From the NCBI GenBank assembly GCA_013400975.1, contig WBMZ01004782.1:124001-188000 (forward strand): a DNA stretch of 64,000 nt. The letters run 5' to 3'. Position numbers and translations under genes: made by a program. The notes beneath the pieces were generated by a model. That model ran no database searches, was not told the DNA's origin, and saw nothing but the letters and a program-made list of their open reading frames with translations. Shown piece by piece: positions 24,401 to 37,532 of the stretch; positions within the stretch are counted from its first letter, which is position 1; each line of letters starts with the position of its first letter. This stretch comes from Atrichornis clamosus. Lineage: Eukaryota > Chordata > Aves > Passeriformes > Menuridae.

Positions 24401-27057
24401 ACTATAAGACAGTATAGAAACAAATGTTCATGATGCAATCTAACATGATTTGTTTCAAGAGATGGTTTTCTAGTGCTTTTTTTTTTTTGTTCTACTAACC
24501 GAAAAAAGGTAGGAAATGCAATCAGGTAGGAGAAGGCATTTTTCCTTCTAATATATGTATTACATTTGCATTTCTTATTCTTACAAATTCAAGGAATGTT
24601 ACCTTCAATCTCTTTTCTTATGCCTCTAAATATTTACAACTTCTTAAATTCTGAAAAATTTTTAACTTTATTTCATACATTTTATTAATGTATTTTAATA
24701 GGAAAATCCTGTGACACCCAATGATATTATCTTTATAAGACACATTTATTTTTCCTGGAAAAATGTGAATTTTAAAAGTATCTTAAAAAGAGAGAAATCA
24801 ATCTGATGATTCACAATGGTTTGTTTGGGTTTTTTTTTGCCAGATTCAATAAAACATGTAAGACAAAAGCATTTCTAAATAACTGCTTTTCATATATTGT
24901 GGCAATTAACATTTCATATACAAAAAAAAAATCTTATGTCTGTGTTAACTATAATGAAATTATCTGTTGTTATTATTCATTAATGTTCTAACCATTTTCC
25001 CGTAAGAAATATTTAGCAATCTAAAAAGGAGCATATGTTTGTGCAAATTATATTCTCCCTTAAGAGTTTGTAAGAAGCTCATCATAATAAGCAATTATAT
25101 GGTACTTCTTCAGCTTAAACTTTTAGATTAATCACAGAAAGGTTTTGTGCATAACCTTCTTGCCAAGAAAATGCTTTAATGTGACAGGTTTATCCTCAAT
25201 TAGCTTTTGTTAAAGAGTCTTGTTTATACTATTTTTCATGTTTTGGTTTAATACAAAGACAGTGTATTCTCTTTACATATATATTGATGTAAAAGATATT
25301 CTGTTGAGCATACTGCTTTTAGTGAATAATTAATTTGATAAAATTGGAGTTTTTTACTGATTAGTTTCTTTTGCATGCACAGCTTAGCTTCTGATGATCA
25401 AGGTGACAAGATAACACAATATCATCCTGCAAACTGTAACTAAAAGGTAAACCCTATGCAGCACTTTGAAGAAATGTATCTTTTGTAGTTTTATCTTATT
25501 GTTTGTAGATGTCAATTAACCCTATTTAATATATTTTCTCACAAATAATTTGCATGCTTTAAATGGTTGTATGCCTTTAGGGTGAGGGAGAAAAAAATGT
25601 CTAACTACAAATTCCAGTCTTCTGTACTTTTATTTGACATTATCAAAAAGTACCACAGAGGGAAAATGTCACGTTATGTCATAATATAAAATGACAAGCT
25701 CTGTACAAACACATGAACAGCAAGTCTTTTATCTGGTGTTAGTGAAATAAGTAGCAAAGATATAAATGTCTTCATTTACAATGGTTCTAGATATTGCAAC
25801 TAAAGACAAGTGAAATCTTTTAAAGAGAAGCTTTTAAATGCCTGTATGTGCACAACATAACACGTGAGAATTAGAATGGGAATGCTCTTTGCAATAAAAT
25901 TAATGGGGTCATCATTTAAGCAGTTGCTTTTTCTTTGATAATTTTAGGTTCCTTTATATTGACTGGGCATTCCCACTTGACTAAGTAGCACAAAACACAG
26001 GGCATCTCTGGTGTGTCTGACGTGCAGAGGAGGGCTTTCCAGTGGCAGTGCATTCTTTACCAAATAGTGGATCCCTATGATAATATATTTACCACTGCAG
26101 GTTGATAACTGGTGAATTCTCAAGATAACACTGGTATTTGTGAATAAGCTTTTCCATCTGCCTTCGGAAGACAGATCTGCATTTAATGCAACATGGAGAA
26201 TGAAATGAAGCATTACAGTACAGAGAGCAGTGGCATATGACCTGTAGTCTCATAGAGGTTGAAATAAGAATAATATATTGCAGTAACATAATTATCACGT
26301 AGAAATTAAGATTTTTTCCAGCACAAGAATTGAGATAAAGGTGATCTTCATCCAGGTGAATACACAAAGAAAACATACCCTGTTTGAAGACATATTTATA
26401 TGAATTATGGTAATATAAAGTAGATAAATAAAACAAAGAAATAGACATTACAAGGTATTATATAAAATACTATGTTGTTAAAATAGTATATTGGTTTTGG
26501 TAATAAAAGCAATTAGTCAGGTATTTGTTACTTCAGCACCTTTCAGATGCCTAAATCTTAACTCACTGTTTTAACTGCACGAATAAACAGTGCAGAGATA
26601 TAATATCTGTCAAAGTTAGCTCAGCTATCTCAGGTACTTAAGATACAATGATAAATTTTGTTATGGATGTTTCTTTCTTTCCTCATTGATTATGAAAAGA
26701 ACTCAGACCAGATGATTCATCCCTTCTGACACTTTCTCTGATGACAGCATGAATCACCCTCCTGAGTTCTTGTTTTCCTCTGTCCACTATAGAAAGGAAG
26801 CTAGAAACTTCTCAATTGTTGCTGAGTTCAACTCTGACTCTATTAGATGATAGTGTGATTATCTTTTACTCTTCTGTCTATTTTTTTTTTCTGTTCACAC
26901 AATAAAAACTGTAGAATTACTCTTTCTCTTCTAAGAAGATATCTAAATTGGTTTCTAGTGTTGAAGATTTACACTAGAGTTACACCAAGGTTTTATGCAA
27001 AAAATTTAGTCAGAAACTGATAAAGCAGAAATAAACCCATGAAACCAACTTTACTCC
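21467..27057. other. Unassigned AT-rich non-coding stretch
   Basis: No gene or confident repeat. A 12-T run lies at 24477-24488. A 119-codon minus-strand frame (26089-26448) overlaps an 89-codon one. Neither shows a known domain, and both are rich in aromatic and cysteine residues as expected from AT-rich antisense reading. The part around 25010-25450 is even-textured, with motifs such as TTTGCATGCAC and GATTAATCAC, and could be a conserved regulatory element. That is only an impression. Confidence 0.55.
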
Positions 27058-27630
27058 CATATTGCTTTTGTCTGGGATCAAGTTAATTTTTGTCAAAGTA
27101 TGGAGCTAGGTTTTTAATCTGGAATAAAAATAAGATTGATAAATCCAGGTATGTTTTAGGTATTGCAGAGCTTATTTAGCATCACGGCCTTTTCTGTCTT
27201 ACGCTTCCCCACCAGTAATTAGGCAGGGGTAGGCAAAAGGCTGGGTAGGGACACAACTGGGACAGTTCACTGCAAGTGATATCCAATACCATTTGATGTT
27301 GTGGCCAACAATAAAATCTGGGGAAAGGAATAGGAAGGGAGTACACTCAGATTTATGACATTTGTCCTATAAAGTCACTGCTACCTGTGATGGAGCCCTG
27401 CTTTCCTAGAGATGGCTGAACACCTGCCTGCCCATGGGAAGTGGTGACTGAAATCCTTGTATTCCTTTGCTTGCACACATGGCTTTGCCTCATTTATTAA
27501 ACCATTTTTATCTTGACACAAGAGGGTTTTTTGCTTTTACGCTTCAAATTCTCTTTGCCATCCCACATGCAGGGGACTGAGTGAGCCACTGTGTGGGGCT
27601 CAGCTGCCTACCAGGGTTAAGCCACAACCA
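27058..27630 (+). mobile_element. ERVL-type LTR, fuller copy, plus strand
   Basis: This is the most complete copy of the short LTR type here. It has the 5' region TCTGGGATCAAGTTAATTT and the mid part TTTTCTGTC…CCCCACCAGTAATTAGGCAG…GGGACACAACTGGGACAG. It continues with GATATCCAATACCATTTGATG, the tail TTATTAAACCATTTTTATCTTG, and the 3' end GTGTGGGGCTCAGCTGCCTA followed by GGGTTAAGCCACAACCA. Aligning to the recalled consensus places its start near 27058, where the terminal TG seems to have mutated. I found no matching flanking duplication, and the copy is clearly diverged. It appears to be an old solo LTR with no retroviral genes beside it. Confidence 0.88.
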
Positions 27631-28280
27631 CGTCTAAATTGTTATGTATGACATTCAATGATTTGTGTGGTGTCTGGCTTACCTATTGTAAATGTATTTG
27701 CACCAACAAATACATTTTGTATTACTTTATTATCATTGCATAAATCATAGAGATAAAGTGTCTTAAGTATTCAGTGGAAATATTTAGCTCTTTTTACAGA
27801 ATTACTGTGCTAAGAACAGGTGTCCTTGTTAGGAAAAAAAAGTTTGATATAATTCCATCTTTACCCTTGCATCCCTCTTTAGAAAGCTACATACTCCTTA
27901 TAGGAATTTATTCCAATCATGTAAATATGTGCAGAAGCACATACACATACATGCTCACACATGCTCACAACCAGTGACAGCTCTATAAAATTCATTTTTT
28001 AATCAAGTTGGAACAGCTGAACTAGTTGCTTAACAAGAAAATTTTCCACAGATTGTTGCAGATTGGTGTTGAAATATCAGTACCATTAACAACATAGGGC
28101 AATCACTGAAGTAAAACATACTGGTATGTCACTTGAAATTCTGTATAAATGAATGATGATTGAGATCACATATATCCAAAGGTCAACTTGAGTTCTGCAA
28201 CAATAATCTAAGACTTTGACACAGCTTGATCAATCTCATGTAAAACACTCCATTTGGGCCAATTAGCTTCAATTTAGGTG
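27631..28280. other. Unassigned non-coding stretch
   Basis: Nothing recognised apart from a short CACATACACATAC-type low-complexity patch near 27939-27967. Confidence 0.6.
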
Positions 28281-28428
28281 CTGGTTTGGTTTCTTTTCCT
28301 TGGTGGTTTTTCAGTGCTGCATTATTATTTCCTTGAGGATTTGGGTTTCTTTTAGTTTTTGGGGTTTTTTTGTTTTGGTTTTTTTTTTTCATTTGGGTAG
28401 GGCTTTTTGTGTTTTTTTTCCTTTTTCC
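28281..28428. repeat. T/G-rich low-complexity tract
   Basis: A strongly strand-asymmetric stretch of T runs with GG and GGG interruptions (for example TTTTTGGGGTTTTTTTG), on the minus strand an A/C-rich tract. The 85-codon lysine/asparagine-rich frame on the minus strand (28183-28440) is a by-product of this composition, not a gene. Confidence 0.85.
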
Positions 28429-29114
28429 ACAGAGCCTCAAATCTTCAACACATTAACTAATAAGGTAACTATATGAATTATATGATCTTTCTTTATGAAG
28501 ATAGTATGTCAAATGAGATTTCTGGTGGTGTTGTGTGTCAGAAAGACAAAGTTTGAATAAGAGTGAAAGAGTTTACTGCAGTGTGGTAGCACTATATACT
28601 AAATAAATACTTAACAATAAAAGACAGAGGAAAAAACTTGTAGGACAGATAACATATATTGACAACTTCTCCACCTATAAACTGTTTAAAAAGTAATCCA
28701 CAGAAAGAATGAAGTGCTATAAGTTCATTTGAAGCTATAAAACTGTAGAAAATTAAGGAATAATGTTAATATATATATTTTTAGAACTGTATTCCTGGTG
28801 TAAGAAGAAAATCAAAATCCTTATGAAAATTCTGTGATAATATTAATTTTGTAGATTGAAGTCAAATTTCCAGTTTTTTTAATTTTGTTAAAAATTACAA
28901 CAGTAGTTCAAGTAAATTATCCATATTAAAGTCTGGTTTTCCAATTGTCTTAAGAAATTTCTGATCATAAACAGTGATATTAAATTTGTGTTCTGACAGT
29001 GTTAGTTTACCATTATGTTGCTGTCAGAAGAAGACAATGATATGGTCTTTTAGACCATAGTGCTTTTACTCCCCTTTCATTTTATATGTTACTATTCAGT
29101 AAACCTTTCATCCA
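28429..29114. other. Unassigned AT-rich non-coding stretch
   Basis: Nothing recognised except an 8-bp-arm inverted repeat at 29041-29059 (TATGGTCT, loop TTT, AGACCATA). Confidence 0.6.
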
Positions 29115-29286
29115 GTGCTGGTTGCCCAGAGAAATTGTGGATGCCCCATCCCTAGAAGTGTTCAAGGCCAGGTTGGATTGAAGGGCACTGAGCAACCTGG
29201 GAGTCCCTGCTCATGGCAAGGGGATTGAAACTAGATGATCTGCAAGGTCCCTTCCAACTCAAACCGTTCTATGATTATCTGATTCT
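29115..29286 (+). mobile_element. CR1 LINE 3' end, plus strand, well preserved
   Basis: The order of landmarks matches the avian CR1 3' end: GTTGCCCAGAGAAATTGTGG, ATGCCCCATCCCTAGAAGTG, TTCAAGGCCAGGTTGGAT, GAGCAACCTGG, AACTAGATGATCTGCAAGG, TCCCTTCCAACTCAAACC, then the terminal TTCTATGATTATCTGATTCT. About 170 bp of 3' coding end and 3' UTR remain, 5'-truncated as is usual for CR1. No intact ORF is present. It is less diverged from the recalled consensus than the other CR1 pieces in this window. Confidence 0.95.
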
Positions 29287-32200
29287 AACAGAGGCAAAGA
29301 TTACTTGAGAACTAAGACTTGATGGGAAAAGAAGGAATTGAAAAGGAGAGTTATTTCAATTGTCACGCTTGGCTAAGGTGGAAATGTTGCTTGCTGCAGA
29401 TGTTTTTTGAATGGTAGAGCTCCAGTGTGAAATTTTTTTGGAAACCCAGGACTATCACTTCCTTCACCATCTACTATTATCAAGACATCAGACAGATGGG
29501 GTACAAATTAACTGGAATCTTCATTACATGCTCTGCTTCATGTTTGTATCATCAGCCATTTAGCCATTGAGCTTCTTTTCTTAGTGTCATTTCTCTTTCC
29601 CTATTCAATGATATTTACTTGCAAAATGACATTTACTTATAAAGTGACAGTCTTTTCACCCTCAAGTGACATTTCTATGGCACACTGTGCAAATGTTTGG
29701 CAAAGATTTGCTGGATCGATTAGAAGAAACAAAGAAAAAATACACAACAGATGTTGATTTTCTTGTAGCTGTGACTATTGTTTTGAAAGACCGACACAGA
29801 ATTTTTAGATTTTTCTGTCTTCTTGGCAGCAGTATAACAAAGTCTGTCCAACTGCAACACACATACTTTCACCTTCATTAAACTGACTCTGAAGACACCT
29901 AATAAGGAAGGCTGAGTGTCGTCTTTCACAAGATGAGCTGTTCTGAAAACAGGAAAACCATTAGAAGACAGTCATGCATCGATCATGGAACTGGATGTAC
30001 TAGCTTGCAGATAAAACTGACCTTACAAAAGTCTTTTCTTTAGCATCATAGCACTTAAAGAGCCATTTTCCCCAGCATTTCCTTTATTTAGTTATTGCAC
30101 TCATTTTTAAGAACAAATGGATTTTTAGTTAAATCCTGAGCCAAGTGAATATATTTATTTTAAAGTATCAATTTTACATTCCTTTGATAATTAAAATTTT
30201 CTGAAGTGGATACATGAATGAAGAAATATGTTGGTATGATGATACATCATGTTGCCTTCAGAAACTCTTTGACATGTTCTTTTAGATTTGTGCATTTTCT
30301 TATGCGTTGCAGAAACAAGAAAGAATTAATCTGGTCTTGGCAAAACCTCAGCAATTAAAGACTCAGTGCTTTTGGCTGAGTCTGTAGTTCACTGAATTTG
30401 GCACCAATATTTCATAATCTTTAAGTTCAATTTTAAAGAAAACAGAGTCAAATTGTATCAACTTTCCATGCTGGTCAATAAAAATAAAAATCCATGGCAA
30501 TAAACGGTGTCTGGACGTTTATGTTAGAATCAACACTAGAGGTTACATTTAATTGTCTAACCCTAGTCATCTAGAGTCATTTTATATGACTGAGAATGTC
30601 TGGGACATCTGCACATGATTTTATTTTTGTTGTTGTTGTTGTTAGCAAAATTAATTGCCTAGTGTTCTGCTTCAGACCAAATATGCCATCAGTTTTCACA
30701 AGTGCATTGAGAGGGTTTTTTTCTTCAGTCTTCCCAGTTTCTTCTTTTTAATGAAGGGTTTCTAGTTAGATACTTTACGTTTTGAAAAATCACTAATGTA
30801 AAAAATATCACTTAGGTAAAATAATGCTCCTCAGAAAAAGTAAGTCACCTAGATGCTAAAGAGAGTGGGTAGACTTAAATTAGTCAAGTCCCAGACTCAC
30901 CCCACCTAATGACATTCAGTTAGTGCCTTAATTTCAGAGGTTAACTGATCCACAGTTTTGAGTCTGGCTCTAATTTATTTTCGGACTCTCCCATGTCTCA
31001 TGCGACATAGAAGTCAGTGTAGCACAAGGTAGTGCTCAGCCTAAAGACATCCAGCTAAAATGTTCAGAGTGCGAAAATGGCTATATAAGATCTGCCTTGT
31101 CTCTTGAAAGGAAATCAGTCTTTACTTACATTAAAAGGAGCCTTCAGTAAGAACAGTTCTCAGTTCAATGCTTACATAGATGAATGAATCTAGCTTTTGC
31201 TGTACTTCCCAGAGCACTGCTTTCATGTGCCCTAAAGTAGAGGTTCCATTCAACAAGCAAGCTGTTGTATGTTGCTTGTTTCCCTTTCCTAATTGTACTC
31301 AGCTATGGTCCTTCTGTCAGACACAATGATACTTTAACTGAAGAAAATACAGACTCTCAGACATGAGGCCAAGAAGAGCTGACTGCTACTAAATTGTGGG
31401 CATCCTCCTTCAGCTGGGATCTGCAGTAAACCGTAAATGAGAGCACAAGTGATGAGAATGGGCATATTCACTTCTTTAGACACTGATAATTTCTGCAGTC
31501 ATTTACAGGTGTTTTCCTGAGCTCACCAGTATCATGTAAGTTTGGTCTGAGCTGGGTTTCAGACAGATTTCCCTCATTCATGGACTAGTCTTGATTAAAT
31601 GACGTTTCAGATACTGAATCATATTGTAAAATAACCTTTTATTCTGTCATTCCTATCACCAGGTCTATGAAATATATGCTTCCTTATGAAACTTTATACA
31701 GTACATGCAATATAGTGAATTCTTAAGTAATCTGATTCTCATTCTATGTTTTAGTTAATTTTCCAAAATTTCTTAAATTCTGATTATGAGTATTTGATTT
31801 TTCTTTTTCCTTCACATGCTGGGATGAATGGATATCCCAGTCTGCGATATTGAACAAACAATTTACATAATGGAAATGTCAGATTTTGAGATTAAACACA
31901 ATAGGCTGGACAATGCTATATAGATTTTTTTTTTTAAATTGCTTCCCACACACTAAGACACATTCACATTCCTATCAATGTCAAACAATTGCGGTCTATA
32001 TAATTTTTACCTTACACAACATATATAAATGTATTTTTATAGCATTTTAATACAGAGACTACCCATGCCCATTTGTATTTTTAATCAAAAATATGAATAC
32101 TTCTAACGTGTTAAGGTCACATGTAACTTATCAGATAGATTTCCTCTGAGGAGTTGTGTGCATTATTATGACATTGTTTTATTTAATTAGTTTCACTTTT

Positions 32201-33085
32201 AAGAAATGTTCTGTAAGTGTTTCATCTTTCACCATCATTGGATTCCTCAAACATGTTGTATATATTTGTACAAGTTGTAATATTCTCTATATTATCTTTC
32301 AGGAAGCCAGTTTAGCTAAAATTAAATTGCATTACATTTTAAATCTACTTATAGATATAAAATTATGCAATATTAAAGGTTATATTCGATATTTATGGGT
32401 GGTAGCAACAGTCAATGAAGAAATATAGAAACAATACATCGTAAGTTTTCATAAAGCAGGAAAAGAAAGAGGATAAGATGTGGGAAAGAAATAATTTTTA
32501 AAAAGCCCAGACACAGAAGCTCTCACTTTTCCAGTCCTTAGCTTACTTATCATCATAAAAAAAAATAGTGAACAGAGGCTTCAATTAGTTGGATAATTAG
32601 ATTCTCTAAGTTTATCTAGAAAAATAGACCATTTATTAAAAGGCCTTCACAATACGAATTACAAAGAGTAATAATTGTCCTTTGGGAAAAAAATATACCT
32701 TTGAGTAATTTACAATGAAAAATATGCTGGGGGAAGAGTAAGAAAAATAATGAAAATAATGAAAATGCTTTTCAATGTAAAAAAAATATGAAACAACCTA
32801 ATCAAGTTGCAAAGTACAAATTCCTGTTAAAATGAAACAGGAAAAGAAGAGCTAGTTAATCTTGTATTGTGCAGGCAGATAGTAATGGTATAATGGCTGC
32901 TAATGCAGTGAACCTTATTTCATTCTAAGTTCTGTATCAAGGTTTGATATGGTGATAAGCCTTCACAGATTTAGTATCCTTATATGGTGACATACTTGGT
33001 CACATGAAGTTTTAGATATTACAGAACTCTAAGGCTGCAATTAATCAATGCAGTTGTGCTCTGAGAGTTCCTGTGCATTCCTTTC
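29287..33085. other. Unassigned AT-rich non-coding stretch with small simple repeats
   Basis: No exon or confident mobile element. A (GTT)5 repeat is at 30629-30643. Three overlapping frames on both strands at 29662-29929 have no domain and look like shadows of each other in chance sequence. The part near 30860-31130 has more CpG and is less AT-rich than its surroundings, which may mark an old unassigned insertion. Confidence 0.55.
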
Positions 33086-33100
33086 TTTTTTTTTTTTTTT
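33086..33100. repeat. 15-bp poly-T run
   Basis: Uninterrupted T run after a short CTTTC. No upstream element was recognised that would make it the reverse-complemented poly(A) of a retrocopy. Confidence 0.85.
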
Positions 33101-36100
33101 AATCTGTTTCATCTCAATTCTCTGAGCTCTGTTTAGGGCTGCTATCAGTGAATGTCAAAGTACTACAGCATTAGCTGCAGTCTGTTAACAGGTGTTTATT
33201 TAGTTATGCCTTGGAGTGAAATATTTCTCCTGAGACTAGAGTTTAAAGGAACTCATTTGCTAGATAATTTTCTACAAGGGTGTATATTTTATTTTATTTC
33301 ATTTTCTTAATGTAATAGAAACTAGATCTAGGTTCTAATGACCTTGAGTTAAGTAACACTCAGGCAAAGACTGAGACTGAGATAACAATACTACATAGAT
33401 AAGACATTGATAGCCTTAGACAACAATTGCCAAAAAAATTCTGGTCAGTACTCCACATTACATGATCAAATGTTGGCCTTTTTTGTTAGACAAAGATTGA
33501 TTTAGCAGTTAAACACTATACACTGCACTATTTGTTTGGGGTTTTTTTAGTTTAACTCCAAGATAACTCCTTTTTTTCTGTGAACTTTTACGGATGGTCA
33601 TGCTTCATCTTTTATTTCAACTACAATCTTTTCAAATTGACACTTGAGAACCCCTTTGGCACTCATGTAATTGTTGGGGGGACAGGGTGAATTCACAATA
33701 GAGAAATGTCTTGAGGGAAGACAAAAGAAAAGTGGAAGAAATAAAAGTCAGATGAGACATCAACTCGGTAAAAAATTGTTGCATATGTTAAATGTTGGAA
33801 AGTAGCACCAAAGTAGCTTTTCCATGTGACATACTGAATAACCAGTTGGCACTCAAATTTTCTTGAAATTCCCTTTGAAGACTTTTTTTTCTTCACTATC
33901 CTTACCTATTTTTTGTTTATTTCAGTTTGATTCTGTGTCCCAACACATGCCAGCTAAAACAAATCCCCCAGGTTCTAGAAGTATTTAGAAACAAGTTTGG
34001 AATAAAGACTTGACAGAAGTATTGCACAAGTTAAACACTAGATGCCTACTTGTAGAAGAAAACTTGTTGGAAGGGTTTTTTGTAAAAACTGGATACTACC
34101 TCTTCTTATCTTGGCAGGATTTTTGAAAGAAAAAAACTCTGAGTGCTGTACTTCTCCTGGCTCCTTATGTAATTAATATCATAATTAAAGGATTAGATTT
34201 TTTATTGTTTGAGGTACGTGCCTCTGGATACTCATATCAGCTGTGTGCTCTAGAAACAAAGTTTCTGATGGAGAAGTTGTAATGTGTTTAAATTTGTACT
34301 TGCTAGGACTTAGATGAATGCATAACACTAGGACAGCATTTTACTTGTAATAGCAGATGATTTGCAGAACCTGAAATGTTATTTCTAAACCTAAATTCAG
34401 GATTGCAATCTATAAATGCTACCTACCTAGACTTCACAGGCACCTGGTATGCCCTAGGTGAGTAAGATTTCTGTCAAAACCTTCCCTGAGGGCTGAAATT
34501 TGAACTACTGCGCATCCTTAGTGCAGTCTTCAACTTTCCTGTGTTAATCATTTCTACCAAAAATTGTTGAAATAAGATTATCCTATACCTGCATTTTTCT
34601 TAAATTTTGCCTTTTTTATGCAATGCTTTTCCAATCTGTAACAAAGGCAGTAGGTGATGATAAAGGCTAACCAAACTGGAATACTAGGTTCTATCCTACA
34701 GTGCTGCCTTCATTCAGAACGGCCTGAAGTCATGGGAATTGTCTTTGTTTAAAGTAGTGAGTTTGATTTAGATAATAGATCAATAGTAAATGGCTTTATT
34801 CAGATCCCAGAAAACTTTAGTGCAATTTCTGATGATTATGTATTATTATGTATTATATGAGGTAATACTGTCACATGTTGTACTTTGACTATAGTGTTAT
34901 CTTGTTTCTCATATACATGCAGACAAATCACATTGCTTATATCAATATATTCTCTTTTCTTTCTAATCTCCTTATAATGTTTGCTATTTGTATCAGCACT
35001 GAATAACACAGGAAAAAAATTAAAACAACTATAACTTCATAATCCAAAGGACTTGCAAGTTAGTGCAAAAATAGCTATTCAGGTGCCAATTTAAATGCTT
35101 TAAGTTATCTAAAACATCAACACTGAACTGGAAATTGGGCACGGACCAAAAACCTAAATCATTCTCAATCAGCAACTGAGGACCAGAGCTATGACATTGG
35201 AAACTGCATTGGACACATATTGCTGGATCACTGCCAATGGGAAAGAAAGAGCTCTATGTGTCCTATAAAGTATCTCTGTATTGAGGTGCTAAAATATAAA
35301 GAAGATCTATGACAGTTCCCCCTGATCAGAGATGGTGTTACCCACACTGCGTTAAGAGTCAGTGAGGAACAATTTAACTACTCTTGTTCCATTTTAAGGA
35401 TGAATCTTTGGTAAGTGTAGAAAATTTAACACTCCCAAAACAAGACTTCTTTAGAATGGAGTGGCGTGATAAAGAACACCACTGCCCAGACACCACAGTG
35501 ATGCAGTAGCAAAAACATTTCCAAGAGCTGTGAACTGAAAAATATCTTTTATCTGAGAGATGGAAAGTGTATTTGTGCCTATTTTCTACACATTTAAATT
35601 ACAGTAATTTCTCAGACTTACCTACTTTGTAATTCTGGTTTTGACCTATGTATCTTTTTCTTATTGTCAAGTGTGTCATATTACATCCATACTTGTCAGG
35701 CTAGACAATTAATTGGTCTTTTTTACTGCAATTTCAAAAAGAAGCTTTAAAAGGAAGCCCCAAAATACACAAGATCAGAATGTGGTCTAGAAAAGCACCT
35801 TCTCAGACTTTGCAGAATTACTGGAGTTTGCCATGGGCCATCATACAGAAAAAGTAATTATTGAATGGATTTAATCTCTAAAACCTATTCAGAATTTCTT
35901 TTTATGTTTGCTGTGAATTTGACATGAAAATTTCTCTCACACAGAAACAGGCACAGAAATTAGCCACTTTATATATACAGAGAGGCATTAGACAAATAAG
36001 CCTGTAAAATTATGAACTCTTGATGAACAAGCTATAAACAGAGATAAGAATTAAATTTGCAACTATTAGCTTGACTGTACTGATCTGGACAATTTTTATT

Positions 36101-36480
36101 CAATTTAGTGAAGTTAAAAACTACTGATAAGTCTGTGTGACTCATTCCAGATTTTTAAAATGGCCGAGATAACATTTCTGAGGGATAACAATCTCCTTTA
36201 AGATAAATTTAATTTAAAAATTTTAAAGACAATCCTGATCTCCATGTCTGCCTGTCATATACTAGGCACCATAAATGGCATATCTGCATCTGACACCAAT
36301 TTTCAAATTGCAATGCACTTGTTCATGATTTTGCAAACCACATTTAAACTACTTTATGACAAGAATATTGAAAAAACCTCAACACAATCCAAGCAAACTT
36401 AAAACTACCCACGTATGTGCAGAAAAACACCAGAGTGAACCACTGTTCACCTTGCCTTCATTACCACCAAAAGCAATCTT
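33101..36480. other. Unassigned AT-rich non-coding stretch
   Basis: Nothing recognised. A phrase near 33970-34010 (TTCTAGAAGTATTTAGAAAC) loosely recalls the CR1 3' end but is too weak to annotate. Confidence 0.6.
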
Positions 36481-36968
36481 GTTTTTGATGTTACACATGC
36501 TGCACACTTAGTGCAGGTTCCCCCAACTGAACACCTGTGACGAGACACTCAGCACCTATTAAAGGGATTAGCCGACCAAGGAACACCTCGTGAGCTCACC
36601 AGGCAGTGCTTATAAGGATTGTGAAAGGCCCTCACACACACACACACTGAGGGTGAAAATTTGCTGTAGCTTATCATGAGAGACTCAAGCAGATGCACCA
36701 CAACACACCATAGCACCCGTGAATTAATATAGGTCAACAATAACTGTACTTTTATAACAAGTAAACAAAGCTTATTTTTGAGTACCTTGTCTCTATGTGT
36801 TGTTAGGTCAGGGCCTTCTTTCTTCTCCATTTTCCTGTCTTCAATCTGCTGCTTATCACATAAGACCAATTTCATTTGTCCAGTCATTTGTCCTGCCTCA
36901 GTATTGATCCTTATATCTCTTGTCTTATGATTCTGACATTTGTCACCTCACCTTCTCTTTCTTCCTAC
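36481..36968. other. Unassigned stretch with (CA)n repeat and a 112-codon minus-strand frame
   Basis: A higher-complexity region with several CpGs (ACGAGACACTCAGCACC, AGCCGACCAAGG). It includes an interrupted hairpin-like unit at 36629-36653: CCCTCA, then (CA)n, then TGAGGG. A 112-codon minus-strand frame (36549-36887) contains the CA repeat as a valine/cysteine run and shows no recognisable domain. It could be a diverged LTR or other old insertion, but no boundary or target-site duplication was found. Confidence 0.45.
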
Positions 36969-36988
36969 TTTTTTTTTTTTTTTTTTTT
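36969..36988. repeat. 20-bp poly-T run
   Basis: Uninterrupted T run. Simple repeat. Confidence 0.9.
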
Positions 36989-37355
36989 GGTGATATTTGA
37001 ATGGGTTTACTTTGGTTTATATTAACACTGTGTTATATTGGATACAAATCATGATGCATTTTTCCAGGGACAGTTAGTTACTCTTTCCAGACCTTTCTTT
37101 TGACTTTTTTTCAAAAGTTGAAACTGTACACAAAGTCAAACCAGAAGCCACAGTGGGTGCTAAGCAGTCTATCTCCCAAAGTGGAGAACAGACAGAATGT
37201 GATTGTATGAGTTGCAAGAAAGTGTCTACATGACATTTAGGTACTCTCTCTAAGAAAAAAGTGATTGGATTGCTGAGCAGCAGTGTGGCCCAGGAAAAAG
37301 CCTTCTGTTGTGAAATGTCTGGAAAGACTGAAAGAAGGTAAAATACTGAAAGACA
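36989..37355. other. Unassigned non-coding stretch
   Basis: Nothing recognised. Confidence 0.55.
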
Positions 37356-37391
37356 ATATATGTGTATATATAGATATATATATATATATAT
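37356..37391. repeat. (TA)n microsatellite with interruptions
   Basis: TATATGTGTATATATAGAT followed by an uninterrupted alternating AT stretch. It produces isoleucine/tyrosine-rich frames on both strands that are not genes. Confidence 0.9.
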
Positions 37392-37532
37392 TCATTCCAA
37401 CAACTTCCAACCATATAGGGAGACCACATGAGATTCATAAATGTAGGCATCTACAATACAGGGACCCTTATACTTGGTATGTATCTAAGTTCCTGTTATA
37501 GTCAGCCAACAAAGCTTATAAAGCAGTATTAC

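Noticed and set aside
26089..26448. 119-codon minus-strand frame with several cysteines
   Set aside because: Cysteine spacing does not fit a zinc-finger pattern I know. The neighbouring overlapping frame is equally open, which suggests chance.
27053..27635. Target-site duplication for the LTR at 27058
   Set aside because: Flanks ACTCC and CGTCT do not match, and shifting the boundary by a few bases did not produce a match.
28183..28440. Lysine/asparagine-rich 85-codon frame
   Set aside because: It is the translation of the T/G-rich low-complexity tract read on the opposite strand.
33965..34015. CR1 3' region suggested by TTCTAGAAGTATTTAGAAAC
   Set aside because: Similarity is confined to one phrase with many mismatches and no downstream tail.
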